A DNA stretch of 64,000 nucleotides from Euptelea pleiosperma (lineage: Eukaryota; Streptophyta; Magnoliopsida; Ranunculales; Eupteleaceae). The notes beneath the pieces are model-generated. The model searched no databases. It was not told the origin of the DNA and worked only from the letters and a program-made list of their open reading frames with translations. Positions 24,501 through 40,569 of this stretch are shown piece after piece. Location: positions 6,641,929-6,705,928 of the forward strand of contig CM068541.1 in assembly GCA_035048495.1 (NCBI GenBank). Reading direction: 5' to 3'. The translations under genes and the position numbers were made by a program. How positions within the stretch are numbered: the first letter of the stretch is position 1; each line of letters starts with the position of its first letter.

Positions 24501-27500
24501 CATACTGCTATAATTGGTTAGAAAGCCCAGCATCAAAATTCCTTTAACACCAAAGTCCATTCTACCACTAACCTCCAAATGGCGTTGCATGCTTCAGGAA
24601 CTGACCAATTGTTATCTTTTTTTTTGATTGGTAAAAGATATATTTATTGAACGGGGCTGAGGGGGCCCCTAAAAGAAACACGAAGACCACCTACAACAAA
24701 CAAGGTGAAACAACTCCAGGCAAAACAGGCCACCAAAAGACTAGCAAGAGAGGCTACACATTTGAAATCAGCCGGTCCCACCGACATACAAAGTCTTCAA
24801 ATCTAAAGCCATGAAGCTCGGAAGTGGCCGATCCCCAAAAAGAAGCCGCCGCTTTAATCTTCAAGATAATCTTCTCCACATCGACCCCTTTTTCTTCAAA
24901 AATACGAAGATTTCCCTCTTTCCACACCTCCCAACATATAGCGAAAGGGATGAGTCTCCACAAAATACGACCACTATCTGAGAATGCTTTCGAATGCCAT
25001 TCTGTGAACAGGTTGAGGATTGACCTCGGGAGCACCCATGACATTCTGAAGAGGCCCAAGAACCTATCCCAAATAGTCCTCGTCACTCTACAGAATGCGC
25101 TAGGGTGTTTGTTTTTCTTCATTTTATTTTAATAGCCGTGCAAACCAATTATGAGTTATGCAAAAAGAAAAAGAAAATGAAACAGTTTTATAGAAAAGTG
25201 CTAAGATGAAATGTCACCCCAGATATGACCTTTTGTACATTTTGTAGGAATTGGACACCTGGACCATTAAGGTGATCTTTTGTATTGAAGGCGTACACGC
25301 TTTGCTTCAGGCTCCTGTACTTATGCTCTTGTGTGGTTTGCGGGTTGGGGGTGTGTCTTGCCTTGATGCATAAACTCTGCAAGCTTCTAGGATTTTCAGT
25401 CTGTACATCTACCTAGTCTAGTTAACAGTAGTAAACAGTAAAACACTTGAAATGATGTATTTCAAGTTAAAAGTTTTTGAAGTATTCAGTGTAGTTTTCG
25501 AAATATTCACTAATGCATACATACATACTTGAAATACTTTTTCTTTACTATCTACAGATCTGAGACAATTGAAGTTGTTCTGTGCGGGTCTCTGTTACCT
25601 AAAGAATTTTCAATCAGAGATAAGGTGAAACATTGGGTTACAGTCTTCTCAGGGTTTGATAAAGTTGAGGTTAAGGCACTTGAGAAGATAATGGAGCAGA
25701 AGCAAAGGTTTGTTAGGAATGCTTGATTTTAACATCATGCATTTTGTGTGATGTTTTATAGAGCACCCTTCCTTTTCAATTTCTTGTTTTAATAGATTTT
25801 GCACGGATTTTCAGGGGATTTCCTCTTGGATTGCAGGTTACAGCAAGAAATGCAGAAGTATCTGTCTCTTAGACAGATGTATCAGGTTTGCAAGTCTTGA
25901 AAATTGAACTGCTAATGGTACTATCAAATTCAAAATACTACTGCAACTTGATCTCATTAAAATGCAGGATAGTGATGCGCCTGAGTTGCAAAAGAAAATT
26001 TTGCCCTGCTTCCGGTTCATGTCCCGCTGCTTTATTGATCCGGCAAAGGCCGAGGAGAGTTTCCAGATTCTTGATCAATTAAAAGATGCTAATATTTGGA
26101 AGATTTTGACAAGTCTACTTGATCCTAACACTAGCTTCCAGCAAGCTTGGACATGTCGGGTATTTTCTTTACACTTCAGTCAAGTCACCCCGTTCCAGAC
26201 TTTCGTACCTAACTAGCTGATGAACAATCATCCTCGAGACTGAGATGTCTTGGACAACACATTGTGAGACAGAATGATACTCTGAACCACGATTGATGTG
26301 CTTAGAAGAGTTTTTCTCTTTTTCATTTTCAATAAGATGAAATTTATGAACCTGGGCATGAACATGGTTTTCCATGAAGGTTTTAGAGGACTATATTTTC
26401 CTTCCTATTTGCAGGATGATTTGCTTAAGATCCTTGGTGAGAAACACAAACTTCATGATTTTCTGGGTATACTGTCAACGAAGTGCTCTTATCTACTCTT
26501 CAACAAGGAGTATGTGAAAGAAATTCTTTTGGAGGCTGCAACGCAAATATCTGCAGGAAATTCACAAATTATTGTATCATGCATGAATCTACTTGTGGTA
26601 AGAACATGCTTTTTATTCTGTTCTGTATTTATGTTGTTACAATGTCTGAGCCTTTTGTAATCAGTTACATGTTTGTAGGTTTGTGGCCTGTCATGGTGCA
26701 TCTTTTTATGCCTCATTCCACACTAGGATCTAGTCAGGACCTTGTTTTTTATATGAATCTTTGGTGTATGTGGTTTACATTTGGTGTGAATGTCTCAAAC
26801 ATGTTCCTGTAAGGTATATATTTTGAAGGGCATTTTTGCAACACTCCTTGCATTTAAATTTTAATTTGTAATTCCCCTATGACAAATGAAAAGTCCAGAA
26901 ACCCTCCTTGACCAGAGCACTCCGTTATTGACTAACGTGCCAACACGACCTCCATCACATAAGCATTGCAATACGCCTGAAAAGACCATTTTCCCTATCA
27001 CACGATATATATTACCTTGACAGATGAAACTAATTAGTTTCCCCCCATGTTTCAGAAACTCAAAAACAAAACCTTAGAACTTCAAATGACCAAATTTTAA
27101 TATAACATCTTAATGTACCCAAATGCCTAAAATGAACTTCCATCCCTCAATAAATGAAAATATAACTCAACTTCTATCAAAATCAGTTACTTCGAGTAAG
27201 AGTATCTATAAAGGAGTCCGTCTTTCCAGCTCTGCTGGTAGTTCTCACATGGCAGAATTCCAGGGGAGAGGGTTGCCGATGCATGATACTGCGGAGCAGC
27301 CTATCATTGCCACTCTACTTAATCTTAATCTCTCCCAACAGGCCTCTGATATGGGCGTTCCTAAAGTGGATAGGTGTGCTTCACATGGTAGAGAACCCCA
27401 GTTATTTATATTGTCCCCGAGTAATAATCTGAGACTCCTTGGTGACGTTGTGGATTACAGTGGAGTAGACTTATATGATGGCAGAGGAGAAGCGATGGTA

Positions 27501-30500
27501 GAGGGATTAAGGTGCTCACCTAGAAACAGGAAAGGTAATAGCTTGCAGTCGGGCTCTCTCTCTCCATCCAGTCAACATCATTTTCCCTTCTCCTTTGCTG
27601 CTTCGAATTCTTCAGTGGTGGTGGACATACTCAGGGAAGGCAGGCTGGTGGACTATTGCCTCTCTGACGATCTGGATAGCAGAATAGAGAGGGGAGTTAG
27701 TTCGGATGACAACACGGTTATATCGTATAGTAGAAGGGAGGAGGAGACCTCAGATGCCGACACAAATAGAATTGAGAAGTCGATTGAGATGGTTTGGGCA
27801 CGTGCAATGAACACCAACAATGGCACCAGTGAGAAGGAGTGTTTTGGTAAAAGTTGAATGACATAGAAGGAGAGAGTAAGGGCAAAAATGACAAAGAGTG
27901 AGGCAGTAAGAAAAGATTTGAAGACATGCCTCGACAAAAGATATAGCTGTTAATAGAATTGAATGGTGAAATAGAATGCATGTTTCCAACCCCAGATAGT
28001 TGGAGTAACGTGTAGATGACGATGACAATGATGATGATAACGACGATGATGATGGTTGAAATACAGCAACCTTCAAGGCTACTAGTTTACATCCTTTAAC
28101 ATCATGCACTTTTTTTTCTTCTTTATTGTAATCTTTTGTCTGACTTCCGTTGTAACTTCTTATCTTCCTTTCTTTTGTCTTCTAGATAACTTGGTATTGG
28201 ACCTTTGCCCTCAGCTGTATGACCTTTTTGTCTCGTTTTTGTACTGTTGCTTTCTAAGTTACACTCTAGTTATTATCTATCTCGAGTTTTTTCTTTGTTC
28301 ATTTTTTGTCAGTTTAACACCTCCGGTTCCATCTTCATCACCCTTGATGGTAATCTCCATGAACTTCACTCCTTTTTGTCTGAAAAGGCAGAGTAGTTTC
28401 AGAAGAAGACAGAGGGAAGCCAGAGGTTCATATCATGAAGAGGAATTTAAAGGGGAGGATTGTGAGCAGTGGCGGAGCCAGGATTTTGATCAAGGGGGGG
28501 CAAAATCACAAAAAAAAATGTTAAGGGGGTGTAAAATCACAAAAAAGAAAAAACCAGGGGGAGCAAAACCAAAAGAAAAGGTACTTTGGGAAGTAAATTT
28601 TTTTTTTTTAAAGAATTTAATAAAGTTGAGGGGGGGCAACTGCCTCCCCTGGGCCCTTCCTAGATCCGCCACTGATTGTGAGGATTTAAGCCACTCTGAT
28701 TCGATGCCATTATTTACAGGACGATTTGTGTAAGGTTTTATTTAATAGTGTTCGCCAGATATTCCGAGCCATGGTTATATCCTTGGAAAATACAACATCT
28801 GAGTGAAATGAGGTCTCCTAGGGTACTTTGGACTTCGTCAATCTCAGCATGTATCTTTGTTCAATTTCTGACACTTGATTATCTGATTCATTGAAAATTG
28901 TTGCCCAGATAGTTGTATTAGGACAGACTATCTGCAGGCAGGTATGCTTCACTGGACAGATGATGTTTTTACGAGTCTAGGTTTTATCCTGGTGTCCTTC
29001 TAATTGTCCATATGACATGCTTCATTATCCTCGATTCCTTGAGTCTGCTAAGATTATCTGTTTGGATGCATATTCTCCAATACACCGATATGCTACCACT
29101 GTCATTACCATATTGGTACTTCGTCTCTGGGTGGCACCGTCCATCAAGATTAATTCACCTTTTGTCCTCACTTCTATTTCGTGTTTCAATTACTTATTGC
29201 GCCTTCCATCGAATTCTTGATATTATCTTTTTCACTCTAGCAGTTTAGCCTGTGATGAATAACACAACACACTTCCACATACAGTTGGTTTGGTGAACTG
29301 CTGAAGTTTCCATTTAATGTAAACAACAATGGAGTGAGTGTACTAATAAAAAAAATGTTGTGTATAAATGCTAACAAAGAACATCTAACAATATATGCTA
29401 GACATTTGCTTTGATGCTGGAACCAGCACCATCCTTTCGACTCGGATCCTGTTCAGCAGTGACAGTAAGGAAAAAGTTGCAAACCAGTTTACAAAATCAA
29501 TTAAACCCCTGGCATGTGCATCGTTAGTCACGCATAACCTCTATTATTTGTTTGCTGTGGGTTTACTTGACAACATTGGAGGCGCATTCTAGGCCTGACC
29601 ATATGTTTCATGTTCTCAAGTGTATGCGCTGGTTATCATGATTTGAAGTTCAGTGGGTCTTAACAATTTTTTGTTGCGTCATTAAATATTAATTCTTTTA
29701 TTATATTTATGGCCTGCATATCCTTGAGCTAGTAAACACTTGCAACATTCTGGTTAAGTTTATTTTAGTCTTCATTTAGCTAGTTTTCTGAAGTATATGC
29801 AAGACCACATCTTTGAACCTCTTGAGATTAACTTTCAGATTCTTGCACGTTTCTCTCCATCACTACTGAGTGGGACTGAAGAAGATCTAGTAAATCTTCT
29901 TAAAGAGGATAATGAAATAATTAAAGAAGGTATCCTGCATGTTCTGGCAAGGGCTGGTGGATCCATCCGAGAACAACTGGCAGTGACTTCTAGGTGCAAC
30001 ACTTGAAATCTTGGATTTCTAGAAGCTAAGCTTCTTACCTTAGATACGCTTTTAATGTCTGGTGTTTAATTGCAGTTCGGTAGACCTTATATTGGAGAGG
30101 CTTTGTTTAGAGGGTAACCGAAAGCAGGCCAAGTATGCTGTACATGCCCTAGCAGCAATAACAAAAGATGATGGGCTCAAGTCGCTTTCTGTTCTGTACA
30201 AGGTTTCTTTGCTCTTAATTTTTTCATGCATCAGCGTTGATTCTATCCCAATCTTGGCATATGTTACTTATAATTGGTATTGCGTGATCTGATGTTTCTG
30301 ACTGGATGTACAGAGGCTTGTGGATATGCTGGAGGAAAAAACACATTTGCCTGCTATACTACAATCTCTGGGATGTGTTGCTCAGACTGCAATGCCAGTT
30401 TTTGAAACTAGAGAGAGTGAAATTGTAGGATTTATAACGAGCAAAATTCTGGAGTGCAGTAATGTATACCTTCTAAAACTCACAAGATTTGTGCATGCTA

Positions 30501-33500
30501 TCATCCATTTCTGTCATTTTGATCATTAGTTTCCATTTGGGTATATGTATTGCTGTTTCAGAAAGCGGAAGATAATACCAAAACCTGTTGGGATGACCGA
30601 AGCGAACTCTGCTCATTGAAGGTCAGTCAGGGTTGGGATAGCTGTATTTTGTTCTAGTTACTTGTCTCTTAGTTGTTATAGATAGTTAAATGTACCAAAA
30701 TGTTCCGGGGATTATGTCTAGATTTTTATACAGTCCTGTTATCTTCTAATATTTGTTTATCATAACATTTCCCTGATAAATCCCTTCGACATGGGGATGT
30801 TACCTTCTGTTTCTGCATTTGCAGATATTTGGCATTAAAACTTTGGTTAAGAGCTACTTGCCTGTTAAAGATGCTCATCTGCGTCTTGGGTTCGAGAACC
30901 TCTTGGGAATCCTTAAAAATATTCTTTCTTTTGGAGAGATTTCAAAAGATATAGAATCCAGGTAAATTTTAAAGGACGTTTGCATGAGTGTTCTTTCTAG
31001 GACAGCGGACCTAGTTTGTTAATTTTACTTGCTTGGTTTACTTATGAATACTGTTTGTGTTAAGAGAGGGTCTATGCATGTTCATAGCAAACATTTTTTG
31101 GCTTCTTGCAGTCCTGTTGATAAGTCTCATATGAAGCTTGCTTCAGCGAAGGCAGTCCTGCGTCTGTCAAAGCACTGGGATCATAAGATACCCATTGATA
31201 TCTTCCACTTAACCTTAAGAACATCAGAGGTTGAGTCCTTTCCTGCTAATGGTTTTTAGGTCCCATTGTTTGGTTTTTATGGTACAACTGATTGCTTTGA
31301 TTGTTATCTTCACCCAAAAGCTGTAAATACATTTTTGTAAGTATTCAAAGGTTGCTTGCCTTTTCAACTCAGGTCACCTACCCTGAAGCTAAGAAGCTAT
31401 TCCTGGGAAAAGTACATCAATATATAAAGGACCGGCTTCTGGATGCGAAATATGCTTGTGCCTTTTTATTTAACATTATTGGATCCCAACCACCGGAGTT
31501 TAAAGAGGTTAATATTCTGGTCGTTTATGAAATAGATCAATTGGTTCATAGTGTTGCTCCTTGTTCAATCCGAGTGCATATTACCTTTTCCATCTTGGTA
31601 ATGCGGAAGGTTTCTTTGCTGGTTGATGTAATTGTATATTTCCTTATCCGTATTTCATTTTGCAGGACAAACATAACCTAGTTGAACTTGTTCAGATGTG
31701 TTACCAAGCAAGGGCACGCCAACTTCCTATGCAATGTGATGCAAACCCGCTGATGACTTATCCAGAATACATCCTCCCATACTTGGTCCATGCTCTTGCT
31801 CATCATTCTTCATGTCCTAATATTGATGAATGCACAGATGTCAAAGCATTTGAACCAATATACCGGTATAGCCGTTATCTAAATTTTTCTTTTTAAAATG
31901 TACATATCAATGTCCATGCACAAGGATATAGTCATGAAAGTAAAAATACTTAAAAGCTTACTACTATTAAATTATGTAACAAGGACACTTCGTTTTCTAA
32001 GAATTTGCCATGTTGAACACCTTGCTGTATTCACTTGTTGGACATATGCCAACACACCTTTTCAAACAAAATTCAACTTATTCAAGTACTTTGCCATATT
32101 GTATACCTAACATGGACTCGGGTATTTAAAAGATATATCTTTTGAGCATAAGGAATGAACTGTACAGATGATGGGTTTGTGGGGGCCAGCGTGTCTGACT
32201 CTTTATCAGTATCGGTCACCAACCCATGTGTCTCTGTCTTTGTTACATAGCTTTTAAAAATAGTCTTTATATTTCTTAGTTTCATATATGCAACCTGGAT
32301 TATGATATTTGTTGCCTATCTGCAAATATCTATTAATGTAAAGATTAATATGAGGTATCGGGAAGATTTCAAAGAACAATTTTGAACAATTTATGACATG
32401 GAAAGGCTATCGAGTATTTTTAGATGGATATATATAATAAATGATTTTTGAAAATAGGAAATAGTGTCAGATACAATATATTAATACATCTAGGCCCTGC
32501 TTGGTATCCTGTCTGTAGTTTGCAGGAAAATGTTTATAGACAAATATTTGAAAATCACATGTTCGCAATGACAAACATTTGTTGGGAAAAAATTTGTATG
32601 GTTGGGGAGGGGAGAGCTGTTGGGGGAGACCAAGGGGTATGAGAGAGTCATTTGCTTATTGTTTACAGCTATTTGCAGCCACTTTTTGGCTGCAAATATT
32701 AGACCACTTTTGGCAAAAAATGATTTGAGTCTAATGCAAATATTTGCTGGATGTTGCGTCACCAAGCACACTTAAATGCCGCAAACGTTTTCATGCAAAT
32801 ATTTCTAGTGCTACCAAGCAAGGCCCTAGTATCAGAAAATTGCACATGTTTCATGCAATATTATAGAATAAAGCAATCCATCTATTTAATAAGGGTCGCT
32901 CTACGGGCGCCCATTGCTTTCAGCTGGGCACCTACACTGGACAAAAATGCCCCCCTCCAGTGTGGGCACACTGGAGCAGGGGCATTTTTGTCCAGTGTGG
33001 GTGCCCAGCCAAATGGCGTGGGCGCCCGTCGAGCGACCCATTTAATAATTCATATGTTGCATTTGAAGTGCTAATGCCAATTTTGTCCTTTCAGGTAGCT
33101 TCGTTCCTTGTTTTCTTGTATTTGGGTATTTTACATATATAGTCCGAATCTGTAAACGTCTATAATCATCAGTTCTAATCAATAATGCGCATCTCTGTTC
33201 CATTGACACATATAACAAAAGTTGTGTTATTGTGACAGAGATTTTGGAGCATGATTAATTGTTCGTAATTCAACTCATGGTGATAAAAACTGAATTGGAG
33301 GATTTTGTATATTACTTGAATCATCACCTGGTTCTAGGCAACGATGGATGAACAACATATAAGAATCAAGGAACCCACTTTTATTGATATACTTAAATAT
33401 ATTTATTTATTTTTCTATTTTCAGGCAATTGCATTTATTTATTTCTGTGCTGATGCATGGAGATGAAGATGGCAAGTCAGAGGTTAATACTAGCAAAGAA

Positions 33501-36500
33501 AAGGAGAGTGTTTCTGCCATAATTTCTATCTTTCAGAGTATCAAGTGCTCAGAAGATATAGTCGATGTAATGAAGTCAAAGGTAGGGGACCTCTCTTCCA
33601 CAAGTCCATATCCTTCTGCTGTTGGTTATCTAAGTTGAAATGATTTTTGAAGTTGTATTAGTCAAAAGTTTTGTCCTACATTTCTTCTGAATGCTTCTGA
33701 ATAGTTTTTGTGATGTGGTCATTGGAATTGACAGAACTCACATGCAATTTGTGACCTTGGGCTGTCAATCACCAAGCGTTTGGCTCAAAAGCAGGATGAT
33801 TTGACAGGGTTAACAACATCAGTTCCGCTGCCTTCAGTATTGTACAAACCACATGAGAAGAAAGAAGGGGGTGAGTCTTTGGTGAGTACTCTCCTCAGAA
33901 TTTGTTTGCCTTGTTTGTCCTGTTGTTCATGGGTTCAATCCCCGGAGAGAAGGAAAAATTGGTAATTGTCTGCAGTGGATTTCGTTGGATGTGCTGAATA
34001 TTGTTGGTAGTGTCAGGTCTAAAGACTGCTATGCAGGTGCAGTATCTTGTTTTTACATCCATGGTTTTTTATTTTTTTGATAAACGTTATTGTATTATTC
34101 ATAATTCTCTTATTCTTAGCCATATATTGCTTACCAAAAGAAAATGAAGGTTACATTTGGTTAAATTTGTTTTGCAACCATGGATTTCTTTCATACTTTT
34201 CTCAGTTATCATTTAATGTTGATAACAAAATGAACATTCAAGCCAAAAATATGCTTCAACTGCTTAAGTTTTGTGGCTTTGTATACCGCAAGGAACAACC
34301 AATTGAGTTCATGAGAGATTTTTCTAGGACAAAGTGTATCAATTAATATGTATGACTGGATTAAAAAGAATAAAAGGTAAGCAAAAATTAATTGTATTCT
34401 GAAAGACATTCATAAATAAATGGCTAATACCCTACTTAGGAAGATTGAATAGTCCTTAAAGATGTTATAACGCATGATGGCCGGCCCTTGCCATACATAC
34501 TTATTTTGATTAGTTACATCTTACAACCAATACGTTAAACTTCGATCTGGTTAGATAAAAAATAGATACGTTTCGTGAATTTTTTTTTTTTTTTTTTAAA
34601 TTATGGAAATATTACGGAAATCATGGAAAAACATAGAAAATGTACATTGAAATTTTAGGAAATGATAAGATAAGCATGAAGAAACATGGAACAAAATGTG
34701 GGGCAATCAAGAAGCAACATGTTCGTAGGATGAGCATAGCTAAGATGAGTATGTGGAGACGGATGAGTGGAAAGGCTAGAAAGGACAAAATTAGGAATAG
34801 CACCAATGGGTTACAAAATAAGGGTGAACTGATTGAGATGGTTTAGTCATGTATGGCGTAGACCAACGACAACATCAGTGAGGTGGAATGTGCAAGTTGA
34901 AGGTTCTAGAATGGTAAGGGGAAGGCCAAAAAGGATGCGGATGGAGATTTTAATGTCGAAACCTGCCAAAAAAAAGAAGAAAGAAATGGCTTTCGATGGA
35001 ATTGAATGAAGGAAGAAGATTCGTGTCGCCGACCCCATATAGATGAGACAAGGCTTTTGATGATTATGAGAAAATGAACATGAAAACACACTCATAATGC
35101 ATCATACTACAATAAACAACCATTTGAAGTAGCTTTGTAGTAGAGATATAGTTTAGTTTTGGGGGTTCCCTTCTCTATTTTCTCTTCCTTATGTAGCTTT
35201 GTTCTTTGTTCCCTAGCCTTTGGATGGTCTCCTCGACCTCTTTGGCTCTTTGTATCGCTCTTTTGCTTTAATAACATCCTACACTTATAAAAAAAACAAC
35301 CATTTGAAGTAAGAAAAGCAAGATTAATAGCACTCAATACATATTGATGCAGGTATTAAGACTAAGAATTGCACAGTTGAATGTTCATAATCGAATAATC
35401 TAAGTATATAACAGTAAAAATAGTTGCCTCAAATAACCCTTGGTCCTACAACCTATGGGTTCTAAGTTTTATTTTTTATTTTTATATTTTATATACGAAA
35501 ATTGATTGTAATAACTGAATTTATAAATATCAATTATTGAAGATTATATGTAATTTCCCCCATTACATATCTTATTTACTATTAATTTAAAAATTTTCAT
35601 ACATCATTCTTAATTGTAAGTTTTTATATATTTTAAATGCTAAAAATAAAGAATATTTTGTGGAAATGGAAACATATCAGTAATGTTTTGTATCATCATG
35701 TGTGGAAGTAGAGTTAGTTTGGTGAGATTTAACACCGTGGTTACAACCACAGGATATTCACCAACATGCCCAGAAAATACAATAGAAACGTAAGAGACTC
35801 CTAGATCAGACGCCAAGATTCCAACTAGCACATATGTAGGAGATATGGTTCCCAAAGCTGTGAGGAACATATTAAATTTATCATTATTGATTGCTTGATT
35901 CTAATGTCTCAATTGAGTGGTAGGGAGAGGATTGCTTACAAGGTCATATGATTCTAATAGGTTTGCTTGTTTTTGTGATTGATAACGAAGAAAACATTGT
36001 TGGAAAGAGGGGTAAGAAGGGTTGCTAAACGATTGGAGAAAAAAATGACAAGGATAATAGATGGAGAGCATTTACATGTGCATCTCCTCTCAACAATATA
36101 AACTTGCCCCAAAGATCTCTCCCTTAGCAAAGAAATCTGCCTTGTCATTTACTGGTCTCATACGTCATAACTAAAGAGAACAAGATGATCAAGTTTGAGG
36201 TCGAATCTTGAATTTCTTTTATCTCCACGAAATCTATCCTTCTCCTGGCCACCTAACTAATAAAATTGCTCGAGTCTCCTTCAACCGTGATAGTTCTACA
36301 TTCAAACTCTTAGCAATTTTTAGGTCTTGGAGAAGAGATAAGGCTTCAGCCTTATTCGAGACACATTAACCTTTAGGACCCAAATGCACACTTGGATGAT
36401 TCTCCTTATCCACAAATAATCCGTCAATCGCCGAGGCCCTGGATTTCCAAGCAAGCTCCCTTCAAAAGTAAATTTACTAACATTCTCATGTGGAGGGCTC

Positions 36501-39500
36501 CACCCAACATAATAATCTTGGAGGAGGAGAAGACCAGGCCAGCATCCTCAAGTCCTTTAGGATATCACTACAACTCCTACGAAATCCTTCGTCATGTGAG
36601 CCCAATATACATCCATCACTGTAATTTTTTATTTTAAAATTAGTTCATCACCTTATCTTTCTCAAGACTCCACAAAATTGTTCAGGGGACCACTTTCCAA
36701 AGTATACACCACAGAAACGGGACCCCAAGCCACTGGCCAAGTAACTTTGAATCTAACAAGTTATACTTGTTCATGAGAATTACGTCATTTTCTTTAAGTA
36801 TTTGGACATGTATCTTGACGGGTGGACCTGTGGGCCCGAAGAATGGTAAGCTTTCTGAGAGTCTATAAAATCTGCTTGAAAACCCATCAGCTGACCTTTT
36901 CGCTAGGGGGATTTTCTGCGTTCATCTTACATCTTGGAGAAATCATACAGAATTTCATTGATTTTAACTGTAGTAGCGTAATGGAGTTTTATGATGCACT
37001 TCTCAACCTTCTTTAGGCTTTGATCTGTTCATCTGTTCCTTTAACTAATTTTGCAATGTTGTCATGTCAATTAATTCTGTTTCATGTTTCTTTTAGGCCA
37101 ATGAGGGGCATACATGGTTGGCAGATGATAGCGTCTTGGCCCATTTTGAATCACTCAAGTTGGAACCTAATGGAATGGTGTGTTTTATAGCCCACGGATG
37201 TTTTTATCATAGACTCTTCAGGACATTGTTGTAATTTTCTGTGCATCTTCTTATGCATCTTTGTTACCAACTTCATTTACTACCCTTTCTGTGATGCCAT
37301 TAGGTTCAATTAGAAATTGCTGAGGATGAGAAGGTTCTGAAGGATAGTGATAGAGATGGAAATGAAGTGCCTTTAGGGGAGATGATAAAGCGTTTGAAAG
37401 CTCGGGGAACCAAGACAAAAAAAGTAGTGAAGAAAAAAGTTTTACCAGCAGAAAGAAAAAATCCAGAAAACAACGTTGATATCTTGGGAGTGGTGAGAGA
37501 AATAAATTTGGATACTCTGGAAAGAGCCAAGAACTTGGAATCAGGCAATGGTCATGAAATTTTTTTAAGTGGAGAAACAGATGATCAAAGTAATGATGAG
37601 AAAGTTCATGTATCTCAGAAAAGGAAAAGGAGAAAAACTGGCGATGCAACATCCATGGCAGTACCAAAACGCAGAAGATCATCATCTGCTCACGGCGTTC
37701 ACAAATCATCTCGCACAAGGAGTCCTTCGAAGGGTTTGAGAACTTCAAAATACAATTCTCATGACAGAGAAATTCCCTCCTTGCAATTTATTGAAATGGA
37801 TGAGGAAGCTAACACTGACGCAGATGATAAAATGTCTATGGAGAAAGAAATGGTAGAACCCTCTGAGTCAGACTTGCTGGCATCATGCTCACCAACAAAT
37901 AAAAGCTTCTCATCAAAAGGTAAAGGCAAAGGCTCTGGTCAGGGTTCGAACGGCATGGCACATAAAATTGGAAAAGCTGGTGACCATGAGCTGAAGGTGA
38001 ACTTTTTTCCTGATCAGATTGGTGACACATAAACCTTCCAATATTTTCCTCTTATCTTAGTTGTATAGGTTTGAATTTCCTTTGTTCTTACATCTGCAGA
38101 AGCCCAGTGTGCTAGTGGGAGCTAATAAGGATAATTCAATTGGTTATTCCAAATCCTCCACGGGATCTACCAAGAAGCGGAAAAGAAGAAGTATTGCAGG
38201 ATTGGCCAAGGTCATTCCTTCCCCTTTGTGTTCTTTTTAATCAATGCTTCAGTGCTTCTGCTTTTGTTTATGTGTTTGCTATTCTTGGTTTCTTTTGGCA
38301 TACTCAAATTTATTAAAGCTCAGATGGCTTTGCAATTTCAGTTTCACTAATAAAATGTGTCATATGATTTAATAATTTCTTTTTTTTTTCTTGCAGTGTT
38401 CATTGAAGGAAGCTGAAAATCACAGCTTAGACTTGGTTGGGTGCAGAATAAAAGTCTGGTGGCCAATGGATAAGCAGTAAGTGTTTTGTTTGATTTCTTT
38501 ATCAGACAACAAATACATACACACACAAAAAAAAAGACAGAGAGAATATACACTTGAGGAAGTCCAAGTTTTTGTAGGTTTAGAATTGAACATTAAAATT
38601 CATCTTACAGAAAGATGAGGCATCAAGTGTTGTGTTGTGATTTCTAGAATTCGTTTGTCTGTCATTAAGCATAAATTGTTAATTCATTTTTTTTGTAGCT
38701 CCCTGGAGCTTTTCTTCCTGGTTTTCTCCTATAAAATCATGCCTTAATTATATTTATGTATGTATGCAAAGTATATATCTATGTATGACAGGGTGTCTGT
38801 CTCTTTTGTTTTATTGTTTTGTTTTATTGTTCTCATTTGGAATGTGGCTGGGATTTAAATCATGATATTCATTAATTGTTTCTTATTTGGATATCTCGAT
38901 TTCATGTTTTCCTCTAGTGTGTTCTAACTTAGTATCTCATGGTTATGGTGCATTGGTAGCGTCTATTTAATTTGGTTTATTGTTCACGCATGTATTTCTT
39001 GTGAACTCTGCTGCTAATATTGACAGGTTTTATGAAGGTGTGGTGCAATCTTATGACCCAGGAAAGAAGAAACATGTGGTAAGCTGCACTTCTTCGATAA
39101 ATCTTGTTTATCATCTAACTGTACATCCTCTCTCCAAGAGTGATTCGCTCAACTATATTGTGTTGAAGATATTGTACAACGATGGAGATATGGAAGTACT
39201 CCAGCTAGATAAGGAGCGGTGGGAGCTTATTAACAACAGTCACAAGCCTAGAAAGGTCCCAAACTTGTAGTTTGGAGCATTATTACTTATTAATGAAGCA
39301 ATCTTACTTGTCGTTTTAACGTGAAGCCGTGACTAGCTACGTGAGTTTCTAATACTGTTATTTGTTAAATCTTACAGAGGCTAAAATCACCAAAGATTTC
39401 CCCCTCCAAACGAGTGTAAGTATTATCCTTTAATGGATTTTTCATATTATTTTTCCCTTTCTCGTATTAGTGGACTTGTTTTAAATAGAGCGAATTGATA

Positions 39501-40529
39501 TTTGTGTGGACTTTCTGTAATCTTAGTTGGTACCTGATTTGACAAAAAGTACTATTTTTTTGGAGAATGCTATTTTCAGTACTTATTTCATTTTTTTTAA
39601 TTAATGTTAACAGGTCACCTGAGCAGAAAAAGAATAATAGGACGCTGAGTGGCTCTGGACGGAATAAGAAATCCATTAAGAAGTGAGAATTATCTTGCAT
39701 TGCTGGTATCTGGGTAAAAATCTATATGGCCTTACAAACTTTGTATTGAATGACAGATCTTCATCTTCTAGAGTCAGACGGAAAGGAACTCCCAAGGAAA
39801 ATGTGGAGCATGGAAAAAGTGGTACAGACTCTACGGCCGATGTGTACTTTAGTGAAGCAGAGAGCGTAGAGGTCTCTGATTTGTCAAATCCTGAGCTCAC
39901 CACAACCTCCAAAATCGATGATACGTACTCAGGTACATTTCTTAGCTGCTGTTGTGTTGACTCATAGTTTGTATGTCTAATCAGGGCATGACTACTATAG
40001 CAGGTTTGAGGGCTTGGTTTGTCTGAAGGGTTGCCAATGTCTTAAAACTGATTGTCTGGCATATTTAGATAGGTGTAGGCTTAGAACATCATGAATGTGC
40101 ACCAAAAAACCACTGTATACTGTATATTTAGCTATTGAGAAGTAAAATTTGACATGGGTCTATCAAATCAACACTAACAACTGCACAATGTGCAGATAGA
40201 ACCACTCATGTTAGCCCCAGAAATGATAATTCACAAATGGAAGATTGCTTTGGGAAAGAAAGGAAAGTGTTTCATGGTCTGTTGGTCCAGGCTTCTCTGG
40301 ATCGATATCATTCCCTTCTTACTCATCAATAGAGAAAAATGTCACCGTCTAATACAAGTTCATTTAAGAACAAACACATATATATCTCACAACCTGTTTA
40401 CACTACAGTGAGTGCACGAATCTAGTCGGTTGATCATTTTGCAGTAAAAAACAAAAAATGCTCTCCAGCAGTTGTGCATAAACATTCTAATAATAAGGAT
40501 TACAGAGGAAACATTATAAAGAGCCCCAC

Positions 40530-40569
<40 letters not shown>

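Noticed and set aside
27123..27857. 244-codon open frame in PDS5 intron 12
   Set aside because: No recognisable domain, low-complexity serine-rich composition, and its end overlaps a decayed RTE-type LINE tail; treated as repeat-derived.
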